This document shows positions 17,380 through 25,660 of a stretch of 64,000 nucleotides of DNA, one piece after another; positions within the stretch are counted from its first letter, which is position 1; every line of letters begins with the position of its first letter. Source of the stretch: Streptomyces sp. NBC_01283 (GTDB taxonomy: Bacteria > Actinomycetota > Actinomycetes > Streptomycetales > Streptomycetaceae); NCBI RefSeq assembly GCF_041435335.1, contig NZ_CP108430.1, positions 8,342,001 to 8,406,000 of the forward strand, written 5' to 3'. The position numbers and the translations under genes were made by a program. The notes under the pieces were generated by a model, which searched no databases, was not told the DNA's origin, and saw only the letters and a list, made by a program, of their open reading frames with translations.

Positions 17380-17394
17380 TGTCCCAATGGGACA
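17380..17394. promoter_or_regulatory. TetR operator 1
   Basis: TGTCCCA-A-TGGGACA is a perfect 7-bp inverted repeat. Its core GTCCC-N3-GGGAC recurs in the site at 17398-17410, with 17 bp between centres. Confidence 0.65.
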
Positions 17395-17397
17395 CCT

Positions 17398-17410
17398 GTC
17401 CCGACGGGAC
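17398..17410. promoter_or_regulatory. TetR operator 2
   Basis: GTCCCG-A-CGGGAC is a perfect 6-bp inverted repeat sharing the core GTCCC-N3-GGGAC with operator 1. The pair sits upstream of the tetR-SDR operon. Confidence 0.6.
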
Positions 17411-17443
17411 GCAATCGGAGAGGCGGGGAGGCGGGGCTGGCCG

Positions 17444-18661
17444 CTACAGCGGCAGCGCGCACACCGCGAGCGGTGCGGCGAACGGCTTGCCCGTCAGGCG
17501 CAGCCGGCCGTCGTCCCCGACCTGGAAGACGCTCACCGAGCCCGACTTCTGGTTGGCCGCGAACAACAGTCGCTGGGACGGCGAGAAGGCGAGGTGCCGG
17601 GGGAAGTCCCCGCCGACGGGAACCGTGTCGAGCAGCCGCAGCCGGGCGCCGCCCGCTTCGATCGCGTACCGCGTGAGGCTGTTGTGCCCGCGGTTGGCGA
17701 GGAAGGCGAAGGTGCCCTCAGACGTGACGAGCAGCTGAGCCGGATAGCTGGTGACCTCGCCCGTGCCGGTGGACTGCGGATCGCCGGGAGTCAGCCGCCC
17801 GCTCCCGGGGTCGTACGCGCAGACGACCACGGTGTTGTCGACCTCGTTGGCGAGATAGGCGAAGCGGCCCGACGGGTGGAAGGTGAGGTGGCGCGGCCCG
17901 GCGCCCGGCCGCAGCGTGGCGTACGAGACCTGGGTGAGTTTCCCCTTCTTCTCGTCGAGGCGGTAGCTGTAGACGGCGTCGTTGCCCAGGTCGACGGCGA
18001 GGATGTGCCCGCCGTCCGGGCTGGTCACGATCTGGTGGGCGTGCGGGCCTTCCTGCCCCGGGCCGGGAGGCGGGCTGGAGTGGGTGGCCAGATCGGTCGA
18101 CTCGCCCAGCGCGCCGGACTGTTGGACGGGGTGGACGGCCACGCTTCCGGAGCCGTAGTTCGCGCTGAGCAGCCAGCGCCCGCTCGGGTGCACCGACAGA
18201 TGGCAGGGCCCCGCGCCCCCGGTGCCACGCGAGCCCAGGACCTCGGGACCCGAGGCCGAGAGCGCGATCGCGGACACGGCACCCTGCTCCCGCTCGTTGA
18301 CGGCGTAGAGCGTCTTGCCCGAGGGGTGGAGGCAGAGGTAGGAGGGATCGGGCACGCCCGTCAGCGTGCCGGTGCCGGTGATCTGTCCCGTCGCCTCGTC
18401 GTACGTCGCGAGACCGACGCCGCTGCCGCCGCCGGACTGGGTGGTGTACGTGCCGAGGAAGAGCTGCCGGGTGCGGCGCGGTGGCCGTTCGCGGTGCAGG
18501 GCGGACTCGGAGGCGTGCGCGGGTGTGGCGACGGCAGCGGCGGCAGCGGTGGCGGCGACGGCTCCGATGAACCCGCGCCGGCCCCAGCCGTTCGCCTCGG
18601 GCCGGCCCTCGGACCCTCCGTCGGACCGGCCGTCGGATCCGCTGTTCGTCCCTGCCGTCAT
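17444..18661 (-). CDS. Tat-exported lactonase (6-phosphogluconolactonase/YbhE-like beta-propeller)
   Basis: The 405-residue protein has a Tat signal (GRRGF at about 27-31, then an alanine-rich core ending PAHA) and a seven-bladed propeller with repeated SYLCLHPSGKTLYAVNE-like blade motifs in short form (HPSG occurs at least three times). Family members hydrolyse 6-phosphogluconolactone or muconolactones; export makes a role on an extracellular lactone more likely. The ATG at 18661 follows AAGGAG with ideal spacing. GTTGC/GCAAC repeats lie about 80 nt upstream. Confidence 0.88.
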   Translation of the reverse strand: MTAGTNSGSDGRSDGGSEGRPEANGWGRRGFIGAVAATAAAAAVATPAHASESALHRERPPRRTRQLFLGTYTTQSGGGSGVGLATYDEATGQITGTGTLTGVPDPSYLCLHPSGKTLYAVNEREQGAVSAIALSASGPEVLGSRGTGGAGPCHLSVHPSGRWLLSANYGSGSVAVHPVQQSGALGESTDLATHSSPPPGPGQEGPHAHQIVTSPDGGHILAVDLGNDAVYSYRLDEKKGKLTQVSYATLRPGAGPRHLTFHPSGRFAYLANEVDNTVVVCAYDPGSGRLTPGDPQSTGTGEVTSYPAQLLVTSEGTFAFLANRGHNSLTRYAIEAGGARLRLLDTVPVGGDFPRHLAFSPSQRLLFAANQKSGSVSVFQVGDDGRLRLTGKPFAAPLAVCALPL

Positions 18662-18737
18662 GTCCGCTCCTTGAGTGTGTCGGTAGTGACGTCTGTGGCA
18701 GACAGAGTGATGCCCAGATTCCGCACGATCAAGAGGT

Positions 18738-18763
18738 GCAACCCGAGTTGCGTTCTGTGCAAC
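18738..18763. promoter_or_regulatory. GCAAC/GTTGC inverted repeats upstream of the lactonase
   Basis: GCAAC at 18738, GTTGC at 18747 and GCAAC at 18759 form two overlapping inverted repeats (4-nt and 7-nt centres). GTTGC-N7-GCAAC resembles IclR-type operators. They lie about 80-100 nt upstream of the lactonase start. Confidence 0.35.
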
Positions 18764-18914
18764 GAGAGGATGGTGCCGGAGAGAGGGCGCGCGCGGGGCG
18801 GACAGGCCCGCGGGCCCCCTCACGCGGATCCTGGCCGACTGATTCACGCCGTTCTTTCCCCCGGCTCTGATCCTCGGTGCGCTCTTCATCGACGCCCCGA
18901 CCGCTGACCGCGCC

Positions 18915-19180
18915 GGTCTCGCCCCGCAGTCGCCGACGGCTTCCGCATCGTCCGCCCGAGCGGCGTGATCAGCGCGACCATCGGCAGGATCGCCGCCGTT
19001 CGCCCGCCCCTGCGAAGGCTCCGCGTCCCCGTCTTTCTCCGGCGCTGTCAGCGATCCCCTCCAGCTCACCGTCGTCCTGCGCCGGCCCCGGCACGGCGAT
19101 CCGGGCCACGGACATGCTGTCGCCGAGGCCCTGGACGGAGCGGATCCGGCCCTTCTCGTCGGAGCGGGTCGTCGCGTCAG
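18915..19180 (-). pseudogene. possible gene remnants in a 790-bp gap
   Basis: The stretch 18662-19454 has no intact gene. On the minus strand two short pieces have strongly GC-biased third positions like real coding DNA. One, about 19050-19175, contains SVQGLGDSMSVARIAVPGPA and follows a TAG stop. The other, about 18925-19000 and shifted by one base, contains ILPMVALITPLGRTMRK, which looks like a membrane segment. They could be parts of a frameshifted, degraded gene. I cannot name the family. The rest of the gap holds only upstream sequences of the flanking genes. Confidence 0.3.
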
Positions 19181-19454
19181 GTGTCTACGCCCCTCCGGCG
19201 CGGCGCACGACCGGTGTCGCGCACAGCGCGTGAAATACGGAGAGTAACTGCGGTAGATGGACCGTGAATATGCGCCGCGGGGTGGCCGGTGATGTCACCC
19301 GGAGGTATGAACTGGCCCTGAGCGGGCAAGATGTAGATGCCATTCGCGGTGCCGCCCCAGACCCCGGCGGCGTCGGGCGCCGGCCTCGGGGCCGCGCCGC
19401 TCGCGTTGTCGTAACTCTTCGTATGCGGGGTGTAGGGAAAATGGGGGGTGGACC

Positions 19455-19841
19455 ATGGGCACGCCCGACCCGGGCTTTGGGCTGCACCACCGAGTGGTGG
19501 ACGGATCGATCATTCTGACGTTCCGCGGCGAACTGGACGCCTGGGCGGATCAGGAACTCTCGCCGCGCATAGCGGAGTTACTGGACCGGCCGGACACAGA
19601 CGTGGTGGTGGACCTGCGGCAGGTGACGTTCCTGGACGCCGGTGGCCTGCGGCTCCTTGTACGCATCAAAGGCAGAACTCTCTCGAAGCAGCGCACCCTG
19701 CGGCTGGTCCGCAGCAGTCCGCGCGTCTGGCGGGTCCTGCGCATCACGCGGCTCGACCGCAGCTTCACCGTCCTGGACGTCATGCCCGCCGCTCTGGACA
19801 CGCCCGAGGGCTGTGAGGGAAACCTGAACAGACCAGCCTAG
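19455..19841 (+). CDS. STAS-domain protein (anti-sigma-factor antagonist type), lacking the phosphorylated serine
   Basis: The 128-residue protein is a single STAS domain, the fold that binds anti-sigma kinases and frees sigma factors. In typical antagonists the regulatory serine lies in a DSSG loop; here it reads LDAGGL (D61-A62-G63-G64), so the phosphorylation switch seems absent. A TTA leucine codon (19578-19580, L42) makes translation dependent on the bldA tRNA in Streptomyces. No kinase or sigma gene is adjacent. A GTTGTC...GGGTGT arrangement upstream is only loosely like a SigB promoter. Confidence 0.85.
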   Translation: MGTPDPGFGLHHRVVDGSIILTFRGELDAWADQELSPRIAELLDRPDTDVVVDLRQVTFLDAGGLRLLVRIKGRTLSKQRTLRLVRSSPRVWRVLRITRLDRSFTVLDVMPAALDTPEGCEGNLNRPA

Positions 19842-19869
19842 AAAGGGAGCAAGCGGCAAATCTGATTAC

Positions 19870-20613
19870 ATGATTCGCCGAAGTCGCACCCTCTCCGGTC
19901 CTGGTCCCGTCACCCTCTCGCGCCCTCGCCCCCGCGCGCTCCCACGCCCCCTGCTGGCCGCGACCGTCCTGCTGCTCGCCCTGCCCGCCGCCCCCGCAGC
20001 CGCGGCTTCCGCCCCTCCCGAGCCCCCGTGCACCGCCGGTACCGCCCCCTACCAGCGCGAGCTGGAGCGGGAGCTACGCAGACCGGTCGACGGGGTCCAG
20101 TCGCCACAGGACTGCGCGGCGATCCGGCAACTGCAGCGGCGGCTCGGCATCTCGCCCGCCGACGGCAGCGCGTCGCTGCGCACGTACCGGACGATGGTCG
20201 CCGACAAGGTGGGGCGTGACCCCGCGGCCCGCCGGGGCTGTCCGTCCCCCGCGTACCGAGTGGTCTGCGTGGATCTGACCCGGCAGATCCTCTGGGTGCA
20301 GGTGGGGCAGCGCGTCGTCTTCGCGCCGGTGCCGATGCGCAGCGGCCGGGACGGTCTGGAGACGCGGCGCGGCTGGCACCGGATCTACTGGAAGCACCGG
20401 GACCACTTCTCGACGATCTACCAGGTGCCGATGCCGTACGCCCAGTTCTTCAACGGCGGTCAGGCCCTGCACGGCACCAGCCACGACCTCTTCTCCTCCG
20501 GCTCCGGCGGCTGCGTGAACCTGACGGTGCGGGACGCGAAGAGGCTCTACGACCTGCTGCGCAAGGGCGACCGGATCTACGTCTGGGGCACGAAGCCCGG
20601 CACCGGCGGCTGA
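19870..20613 (+). CDS. exported L,D-transpeptidase (YkuD domain)
   Basis: The 247-residue protein has a signal peptide (to about residue 47), a short peptidoglycan-binding-like region (QLQRRLGI), and a YkuD domain with the catalytic stretch HGTSHDLFSSGSGGCVNL; the nucleophile is C215. These enzymes form 3-3 crosslinks in peptidoglycan. The upstream part resembles proteins in which a binding domain precedes the catalytic one. It follows the STAS gene by 28 nt. Confidence 0.92.
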   Translation: MIRRSRTLSGPGPVTLSRPRPRALPRPLLAATVLLLALPAAPAAAASAPPEPPCTAGTAPYQRELERELRRPVDGVQSPQDCAAIRQLQRRLGISPADGSASLRTYRTMVADKVGRDPAARRGCPSPAYRVVCVDLTRQILWVQVGQRVVFAPVPMRSGRDGLETRRGWHRIYWKHRDHFSTIYQVPMPYAQFFNGGQALHGTSHDLFSSGSGGCVNLTVRDAKRLYDLLRKGDRIYVWGTKPGTGG

Positions 20614-20626
20614 GCGACCGTCAGCC

Positions 20627-20640
20627 GCCCGTACGCGGGC
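20627..20640. terminator. short hairpin between convergent genes
   Basis: GCCCG-TACG-CGGGC forms a 5-bp stem just after the L,D-transpeptidase stop and 12 nt before the end of the convergent SpaA-domain gene. It is weak. Confidence 0.35.
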
Positions 20641-20652
20641 CTCACTCGGGGC

Positions 20653-22473
20653 TCAGCGCCTGCGGCCCTTCTTGTCCGTGTCGTCCCGCACATTGCTCAG
20701 CCGGACGGTGACGCCCTTGGTGGCGTTGTCCTCGGTCAGCCGGTACGGGCCGGTGACAGCGGGGGAGGGCAGGCGGTAGCCGTCCGGTACGGCGGTCTCC
20801 TTGAGGTAGTAGGTGCCAAGGCGCAGGTCGCGGAAGTCGCAGTGGCCGTGGCCGTCCGTGGCGCAGCCCTGGCCCTGCCGGGTGTCCGGGTTCGCGCCTG
20901 CGGTCTGCAGGCCTGCCGTGCCGTTGGTCTCACGCCACAGCTCGAACACGGCTCCGGCGAGCGGTCGGCCGCTGGTGCGGTCCTTCTTGACGACGTGCAG
21001 GGCGCCCAGCTTCTCCGGGGCGGGCTTCTTCTGGTTCTTCGCGGTCACCTTGACGCCCTGGCGCGCATTGGCCTCGGTCACGACCAGCGGGCCGAACGTG
21101 GCCGGGGAGGGCAGGTCGTACCCCTTCGGGGCCTTGGTCTCCACCCAGTAGTACGTGCCGAGCGGCACCGCCGCGCGGCACTTGCCCTGGGCGTCCGTGG
21201 TGCACGGGGCGTCGACCTGGGTGTCGGGGTTCGCGCCGGAGGTCTGTACGCCGGAGACTCCGTTGGTCTCGCGCCAGAGCTCGAAGACCGCTCCGGACAG
21301 CGCCTTCCCGTCCGCCGCGTCCTTCTTGGCGACCTCGACCGTGCCGGTCACCGTCGGCGTGGACCCGCACTCGGGCAGGTCGCCGACGAAGGGGTAGTTG
21401 TGGAACTCCTGGCCGCCTCCGCCACTCGCCGAGCTGGTGTGCGTGATCGAACCGGTGGTGAAGAACCGGCCGTTGATGCCCGGCACGCTGACCGTCGTGT
21501 CCGACGAGTTCTGGCCGATCAGCACACTGCCCTGGAACTGCCCGGTCCCCTTGATCTCCACGTCCGTCGCGTCGGGGAAGTTCCACAGCAGGCTCTCGCG
21601 CAGCTGGTTGAGCGGGTCCGTCGCGTCGTCGATGCCGCCGCTGTACGTGTTGAGCACACGCCGCGTGCCCAGCACGTTGACCAGGACGGTCGCACCGTCC
21701 GGAATGTTCGCGAACCGGATGCCCTCCTGCCCGCCACTGGCACTGGCCAGGTCGAAGTCGACGTTGAACACCTGGAGCGCCGATGTGCCGTCCCCGGTGA
21801 ACAGCGTCTCGCCGCCGCCGTGCTTGGCCGTACCGGTCGCCGTACGCGTGCCGGCTTCCCCGTGCGCGTAGCACTGGCTGGCCGCGTTGAGCTGACCGCG
21901 CAGCCCGGCGTACGGTGCCGCCGCGTCCGGGTCCTTGACCACGCGCTGGGCAAGGATCGTGCCGCTCGCCGTACCGGCGTGACGTACGACCCCCGCCTCC
22001 GCGAGAAGCCGCTCGCCCGTGGCGATCGTGACGTCGCCCCCGGTGGTGAGCCAGTCGGTGCCGACGTCAGGCGCGACCTTGGAGCCGACGCCCGCCTCGC
22101 CGATGTTGTAGATGGCGCTGGCACCGGCCGCCTTGTCCTGGTCGAAATCACCGAGGACGACGACGCGCCCCTCGGCCTCCGCGGCACTCCCGCGCACCCG
22201 GAAATCGCCGCCCGCGAAGATGTTGATCGCGTTGTCGCGGAATCTGACCGGGTCATTGGTGACGGGCGGGTACGGGCCCGGCGGGCAGGTGCCCGGTACG
22301 CAGGGGCCGAGTCCACCGGGAAGCGGCGCGGCCACGGCTTTGTCGGCAGGTCCGTTCCCGGCCGAGGCGAAAGCGTCCCCCCATGGGAACAGCGGGACGG
22401 ACGCGGCGGCGAACGCACAGCTCAAGGTGGTCAGCAGGCGTCCGGCACGGTGCGTGCGGAACAGTCCGAGCAT
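20653..22473 (-). CDS. exported choice-of-anchor-A protein with two SpaA (Cna-B-like) domains
   Basis: The 606-residue protein has a signal peptide (about 1-37), a choice-of-anchor-A region (about 65-400: [11 protein letters not shown], later [10 protein letters not shown]), and two tandem prealbumin-like domains. Both repeats contain [13 protein letters not shown] or [13 protein letters not shown], a GANPDT turn, paired cysteines and an ET motif near LGTYY, the layout of domains that form internal isopeptide or disulfide bonds. Such proteins act as adhesins or surface stalks. There is no LPxTG sorting signal: the protein ends KKGRRR. Start 22473 follows GAGGAG. Confidence 0.85.
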   Translation of the reverse strand: MLGLFRTHRAGRLLTTLSCAFAAASVPLFPWGDAFASAGNGPADKAVAAPLPGGLGPCVPGTCPPGPYPPVTNDPVRFRDNAINIFAGGDFRVRGSAAEAEGRVVVLGDFDQDKAAGASAIYNIGEAGVGSKVAPDVGTDWLTTGGDVTIATGERLLAEAGVVRHAGTASGTILAQRVVKDPDAAAPYAGLRGQLNAASQCYAHGEAGTRTATGTAKHGGGETLFTGDGTSALQVFNVDFDLASASGGQEGIRFANIPDGATVLVNVLGTRRVLNTYSGGIDDATDPLNQLRESLLWNFPDATDVEIKGTGQFQGSVLIGQNSSDTTVSVPGINGRFFTTGSITHTSSASGGGGQEFHNYPFVGDLPECGSTPTVTGTVEVAKKDAADGKALSGAVFELWRETNGVSGVQTSGANPDTQVDAPCTTDAQGKCRAAVPLGTYYWVETKAPKGYDLPSPATFGPLVVTEANARQGVKVTAKNQKKPAPEKLGALHVVKKDRTSGRPLAGAVFELWRETNGTAGLQTAGANPDTRQGQGCATDGHGHCDFRDLRLGTYYLKETAVPDGYRLPSPAVTGPYRLTEDNATKGVTVRLSNVRDDTDKKGRRR

Positions 22474-22752
22474 GTCGATTACCAGCTCCTCAGGCGATAG
22501 GAAAGGCTCCTCGCCCGCAGCTTGCGACACCCTCCCGCCGGGCTTGGCGCGGCACACCCGCGCGCCCCTGGGAGCCGTCGAACTTCCACTCTCACGGCGG
22601 CTCGCGGGGAACGCCGGCCCGCTCCGGACCGCCACCGGGACCCGATGGCCGGTTCTGTCTCACCGTTCCGGAAGTTGACCACTGACAGCCACCACTCGGA
22701 TACGGTTCGCGGGCTGTTTGTCATTTCCCGTGGTGATACGAGGAGTTGCCGA

Positions 22753-23463
22753 GTGGACCGCAGTTCAGTGATCCGCATACGTACTGTTCTGGCCGCGCTG
22801 GGAGTGGCGGCCGCGATGGCGGCCGCACCCACCGCGACGGCGACGGCGGCGGAGCAGAAGCAGCACGCGACGGCGGCCGGGCCGTCCGCGTCGTCGGCGC
22901 CGCACGAGCCCTGCACCGGAGAGTTCCACAAGGACGCGCGCCTCGGCCCGAAGTGGCTCCCCAAGAAGTGGCAGCAGCCGGTCGGCCCGCTGCTCAAGGG
23001 GTGGAAGCGGACGGGTGGCCTCTCGCCGTTGTCCTTCCTGAAGAAGTACTGGGAAGGCCCGGCCGAATCGGGCGGCTGGAAGTACCCGCCGAACGACGGC
23101 TTCGAGACGGTCAACGGCCGGGTCGACAAGCACCCCGAGGTGCTGGCGGAGGGTGAGCTCCTCGACCGCTTCGGATCGGAGTTCGGCTCGTTCCTGGCCC
23201 CCGCCGGTGACTCGTACGCCGAGCGCGCGCTACCCCCGCAGAACCTCAACACCCGTGACGCCGCCGTCGCCTGCGACTACCGCGTCTACGAGGTGAGCAA
23301 GCCGTTCTCCGTCTGGCAGGGCGGTATCGCCCCCTGGTTCGCGCAGCCCGGCGGCGGCCAGCAGATCAAGCTCGACCCGGTCTTCCTCGACCCGGGCGAG
23401 GGGCAGCGTCTGAACGTGAAGTGGCTGCTCGACCACGGCTACCTCGAACCCGCTAACGGCTAG
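22753..23463 (+). CDS. exported TNT-domain protein (NAD-glycohydrolase toxin type)
   Basis: The 236-residue protein has a signal peptide (about 1-33) and a C-terminal TNT domain (about 105-236). Family marks are DRFGSEFGSFLAPAG (138-152), ERALPPQNLNT and the WFAQPGGGQQ motif, whose glutamine (Q198) corresponds to a catalytically important residue in the tuberculosis necrotizing toxin. That toxin hydrolyses NAD+. The start is a GTG at 22753 with AGGAG 7 nt upstream. The small gene 7 nt downstream may encode its immunity protein. Unlike the mycobacterial toxin it has no large channel domain. Confidence 0.85.
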   Translation: MDRSSVIRIRTVLAALGVAAAMAAAPTATATAAEQKQHATAAGPSASSAPHEPCTGEFHKDARLGPKWLPKKWQQPVGPLLKGWKRTGGLSPLSFLKKYWEGPAESGGWKYPPNDGFETVNGRVDKHPEVLAEGELLDRFGSEFGSFLAPAGDSYAERALPPQNLNTRDAAVACDYRVYEVSKPFSVWQGGIAPWFAQPGGGQQIKLDPVFLDPGEGQRLNVKWLLDHGYLEPANG

Positions 23464-23470
23464 CGCGCCG

Positions 23471-23707
23471 ATGGACATCCGTGGACTGCCCGCCGCACTG
23501 CGCGAGGCCGGTGTCGCCGACGGCTACTACTGGATCGAGGGTGTCCACGAACCGGCCCCCACGCCTCCCGACTTCGTCTACCTGCGGAGAACCGGGGACG
23601 GCGGGGCGTGGGAGACCGGAACGTACGAACGCGGAACGCATCACCCCCTCGCCCGGCACGCGGACGAGGGGGAGGCCTGCGCGCAGCTGCTGCGCCTGCT
23701 GCGGTGA
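23471..23707 (+). CDS. small protein, candidate immunity protein for the TNT toxin
   Basis: The 78-residue acidic protein starts 7 nt after the toxin's stop without a clear ribosome site, so translation is probably coupled. The C-terminal pattern W-E-x-G-x-Y-E-R-G, then DEGEACAQLLRLL, resembles a motif found in small proteins next to polymorphic toxins in actinobacteria. It has no signal peptide, as expected for a protein that would guard cytoplasmic NAD. The function is inferred from position and this pattern only. Confidence 0.65.
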   Translation: MDIRGLPAALREAGVADGYYWIEGVHEPAPTPPDFVYLRRTGDGGAWETGTYERGTHHPLARHADEGEACAQLLRLLR

Positions 23708-23736
23708 GGCGGGTGGGGCCGTGCGCGCGCCGGTGG

Positions 23737-23907
23737 TCAGCCCTCGGGGCGCAGCAGGCCGCGCTCGTACGCCTTGGCAAGCCGCTGGGGCACCAGGTAG
23801 GCCGAGCCGTCGACGGTGACCGGCACGAGCTGCGGGGTGGTGGCCTTCCACTGGGCTCGGCGGTGGCGGGTGTTGCTGCGGGACATCTTCCGCTTTGGTA
23901 CGGCCAT
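23737..23907 (-). CDS. rpmF: ribosomal protein L32, zinc-independent (cysteine-free) paralogue
   Basis: The 56-residue protein opens [20 protein letters not shown], typical of bacterial L32. It has no cysteine at all, whereas the zinc-binding form carries paired CxxC motifs. In Streptomyces such C-minus forms are made under zinc limitation, when Zur no longer represses them, and replace the zinc protein. A Zur-like box lies 41 nt upstream. The gene is convergent with the TNT/immunity pair. Confidence 0.95.
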   Translation of the reverse strand: MAVPKRKMSRSNTRHRRAQWKATTPQLVPVTVDGSAYLVPQRLAKAYERGLLRPEG

Positions 23908-23947
23908 GGTCCGGGTCCTCTCTCGACGGTGCGACACCGAGGCTATA

Positions 23948-23965
23948 TGAAAATGGATCCCATTA
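23948..23965. promoter_or_regulatory. Zur-like box before the L32 gene
   Basis: TGAAAATGGATCCCATTA has perfect inner arms AATGG/CCATT and agrees at about 14 of 18 positions with the actinobacterial Zur site of the form TGAAAATGATTTTCATTA, recalled from known boxes. It lies 41 nt before the start codon of the cysteine-free L32 gene. Confidence 0.7.
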
Positions 23966-24059
23966 CTAATTAAGGCCGGTACTGCTCCGAGCCGATCCGT
24001 ACCAACCGGACTCAAGGCCGTAGTTGACAGTCCGGAGCGCCCACGAAAGCATCCCGCCG

Positions 24060-25559
24060 ATGGAGATCACCGACTTGACACCGGCGGAGCACCGCGTCTG
24101 GCAGGCGTTCACGTTCGGCGAGGGCGTCGACTTCCGCGAGGGCCCCGACGACGACCCCCGGGGCGGTGCCTCCTGGGGGCCCGAGCGGACCGTGCGCGCC
24201 GAGGTGCTGCGGGCGCTGCTGCTCAACGGGCCGACGCGGGACGGCGAGATAGCCGGCATGAAGCTGAAGGGGGCACGCATCACCGGGCGGCTCGACCTCA
24301 TGTACGGAACGGTCGAGCACCCCGTACGACTGCGGTCCTGTCACTTCGAGGAGACGCCGAACCTGTACGGGGCGCAGATGCGCGCCCTGGTCCTGAGCGA
24401 CTCGGTCCTGCCGGGGCTGAGGGCGGGAACCCTCCGGGTGGAGCTCGTCCTGCGGATCACCTGCTGCCGGATAACGGGCCCCGTGCGGCTCGCGGGCGCC
24501 CAGATCGCCGGGGCGTTCTTCGCCAACGGGGCGGAGCTCGGCCCCGCCCCCGACGAGCCGCCCGCCCCGGACCCCGCGGAGGCCGCCGAAGCGGTGCTGC
24601 AGCTGAACCACGCGGTGATCGGCACCGACGTATGGGCCGTCGGCCTGGTGGCCCATGGCCAGGTCCGGCTGAACGGCGCCACCGTGGGAGGACTGGTCAA
24701 CCTCGATGACGCTGAACTGAGCGCCCGCACCCCCGGCGAAGCCGCCCTGCACGCCGAGACCTTGTCGGTCGGCACCGATCTGCGGGCCATGCGGTTGCGC
24801 GCCCACGGCACGCTCAACCTGAGCGGCGCCAGGATCCCGCGGCACGTCAATCTCGCCCACGCCCGCCTCTCCCACCCCGGCGGCACGGCCCTGCGCGCCA
24901 GCAGCTGCGTCGTCGGCGAGGTGTGGCTGCGGGAAGCCGCCCCGATCCAGGGCACCGTGAACCTGCGCCGCTCCCAGCTCGACCTGCTGCACGTCCCTCC
25001 GGAGGTGTGGCCGGGCCAGGTCAAGCTCGACGGCCTCGCCTACCAGCGGCTGGCCCCGCACCTGCCCGCCGAGCAGCGGCTGCCGCTCCTCGAACGCGAG
25101 GCGGGCGGCTATCTCCCGCAGGGCTACGAGCAGTTGGCCGCCGCGTACCGCACGGTGGGCGACGAGGCCGCCGCCCGCACCGTGCAGCTGGCCAAGCTCC
25201 GCCGCCACCGGCGCACCCTGCCGGCGTACGCGAGGGTGTGGGGTCACCTCCAGGACGTGACGGTGGGCTACGGGTTCCGGCCGATGCGCGCCGCCGGATG
25301 GCTGCTCGTCCTGCTGCTCGCCGGTGCGCTCGCCTTCGCTCTGCACCATCCGCGACCGCTGAAGTCCGACGAGGCCCCCGATTTCAATCCCGTCTTCTAC
25401 ACGCTCGACCTGCTCCTCCCGATCATCGGCTTCGGCCAGGAGCCGGCCTTCGCGCCGGACGGCTGGTACCAGTGGCTCTCGTATGTGCTGGTCGCCACGG
25501 GCTGGGTGCTCGTCACCACGGTCGCGGCCGGCATCACCCGCTCCCTCAGCCGCCAGTGA
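24060..25559 (+). CDS. conserved membrane protein with pentapeptide-repeat-like region
   Basis: The 499-residue protein has a long region of regular LxxxxLxGARI-like repeats (about 60-310), as in beta-helical pentapeptide proteins, then a helical part and two C-terminal membrane helices (about 405-425 and 470-490). Close homologues in Streptomyces are labelled membrane-associated oxidoreductase, but no cofactor-binding motif is visible to me, so I would not assign an enzymatic role. The ATG at 24060 fits the family; an in-frame ATG exists at 24024. Confidence 0.8.
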   Translation: MEITDLTPAEHRVWQAFTFGEGVDFREGPDDDPRGGASWGPERTVRAEVLRALLLNGPTRDGEIAGMKLKGARITGRLDLMYGTVEHPVRLRSCHFEETPNLYGAQMRALVLSDSVLPGLRAGTLRVELVLRITCCRITGPVRLAGAQIAGAFFANGAELGPAPDEPPAPDPAEAAEAVLQLNHAVIGTDVWAVGLVAHGQVRLNGATVGGLVNLDDAELSARTPGEAALHAETLSVGTDLRAMRLRAHGTLNLSGARIPRHVNLAHARLSHPGGTALRASSCVVGEVWLREAAPIQGTVNLRRSQLDLLHVPPEVWPGQVKLDGLAYQRLAPHLPAEQRLPLLEREAGGYLPQGYEQLAAAYRTVGDEAAARTVQLAKLRRHRRTLPAYARVWGHLQDVTVGYGFRPMRAAGWLLVLLLAGALAFALHHPRPLKSDEAPDFNPVFYTLDLLLPIIGFGQEPAFAPDGWYQWLSYVLVATGWVLVTTVAAGITRSLSRQ

Positions 25560-25660
25560 CGAACATCGCCGACCTGGACACAGACGGGGCCGCGATCGAT
25601 ATCCTCCAGCGAAACGCTCAAACGAACACCTGTTGGGTACGTCGCGAGGGGGCCGGCAGC

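Noticed and set aside
18877..19233. A plus-strand gene of 118 codons in the gap before the STAS gene
   Set aside because: The product is low-complexity (arginine, serine and proline) and lacks coding-type codon bias in that frame.
22471..22635. A longer start at 22635 for the SpaA-domain protein
   Set aside because: The signal peptide and ribosome site fit the ATG at 22473; the extra 54 residues would precede the signal peptide.
24012..25349. A 445-codon minus-strand frame opposite the pentapeptide-like gene
   Set aside because: Mirror of a GC-rich gene; no ribosome site and no recognisable domain.
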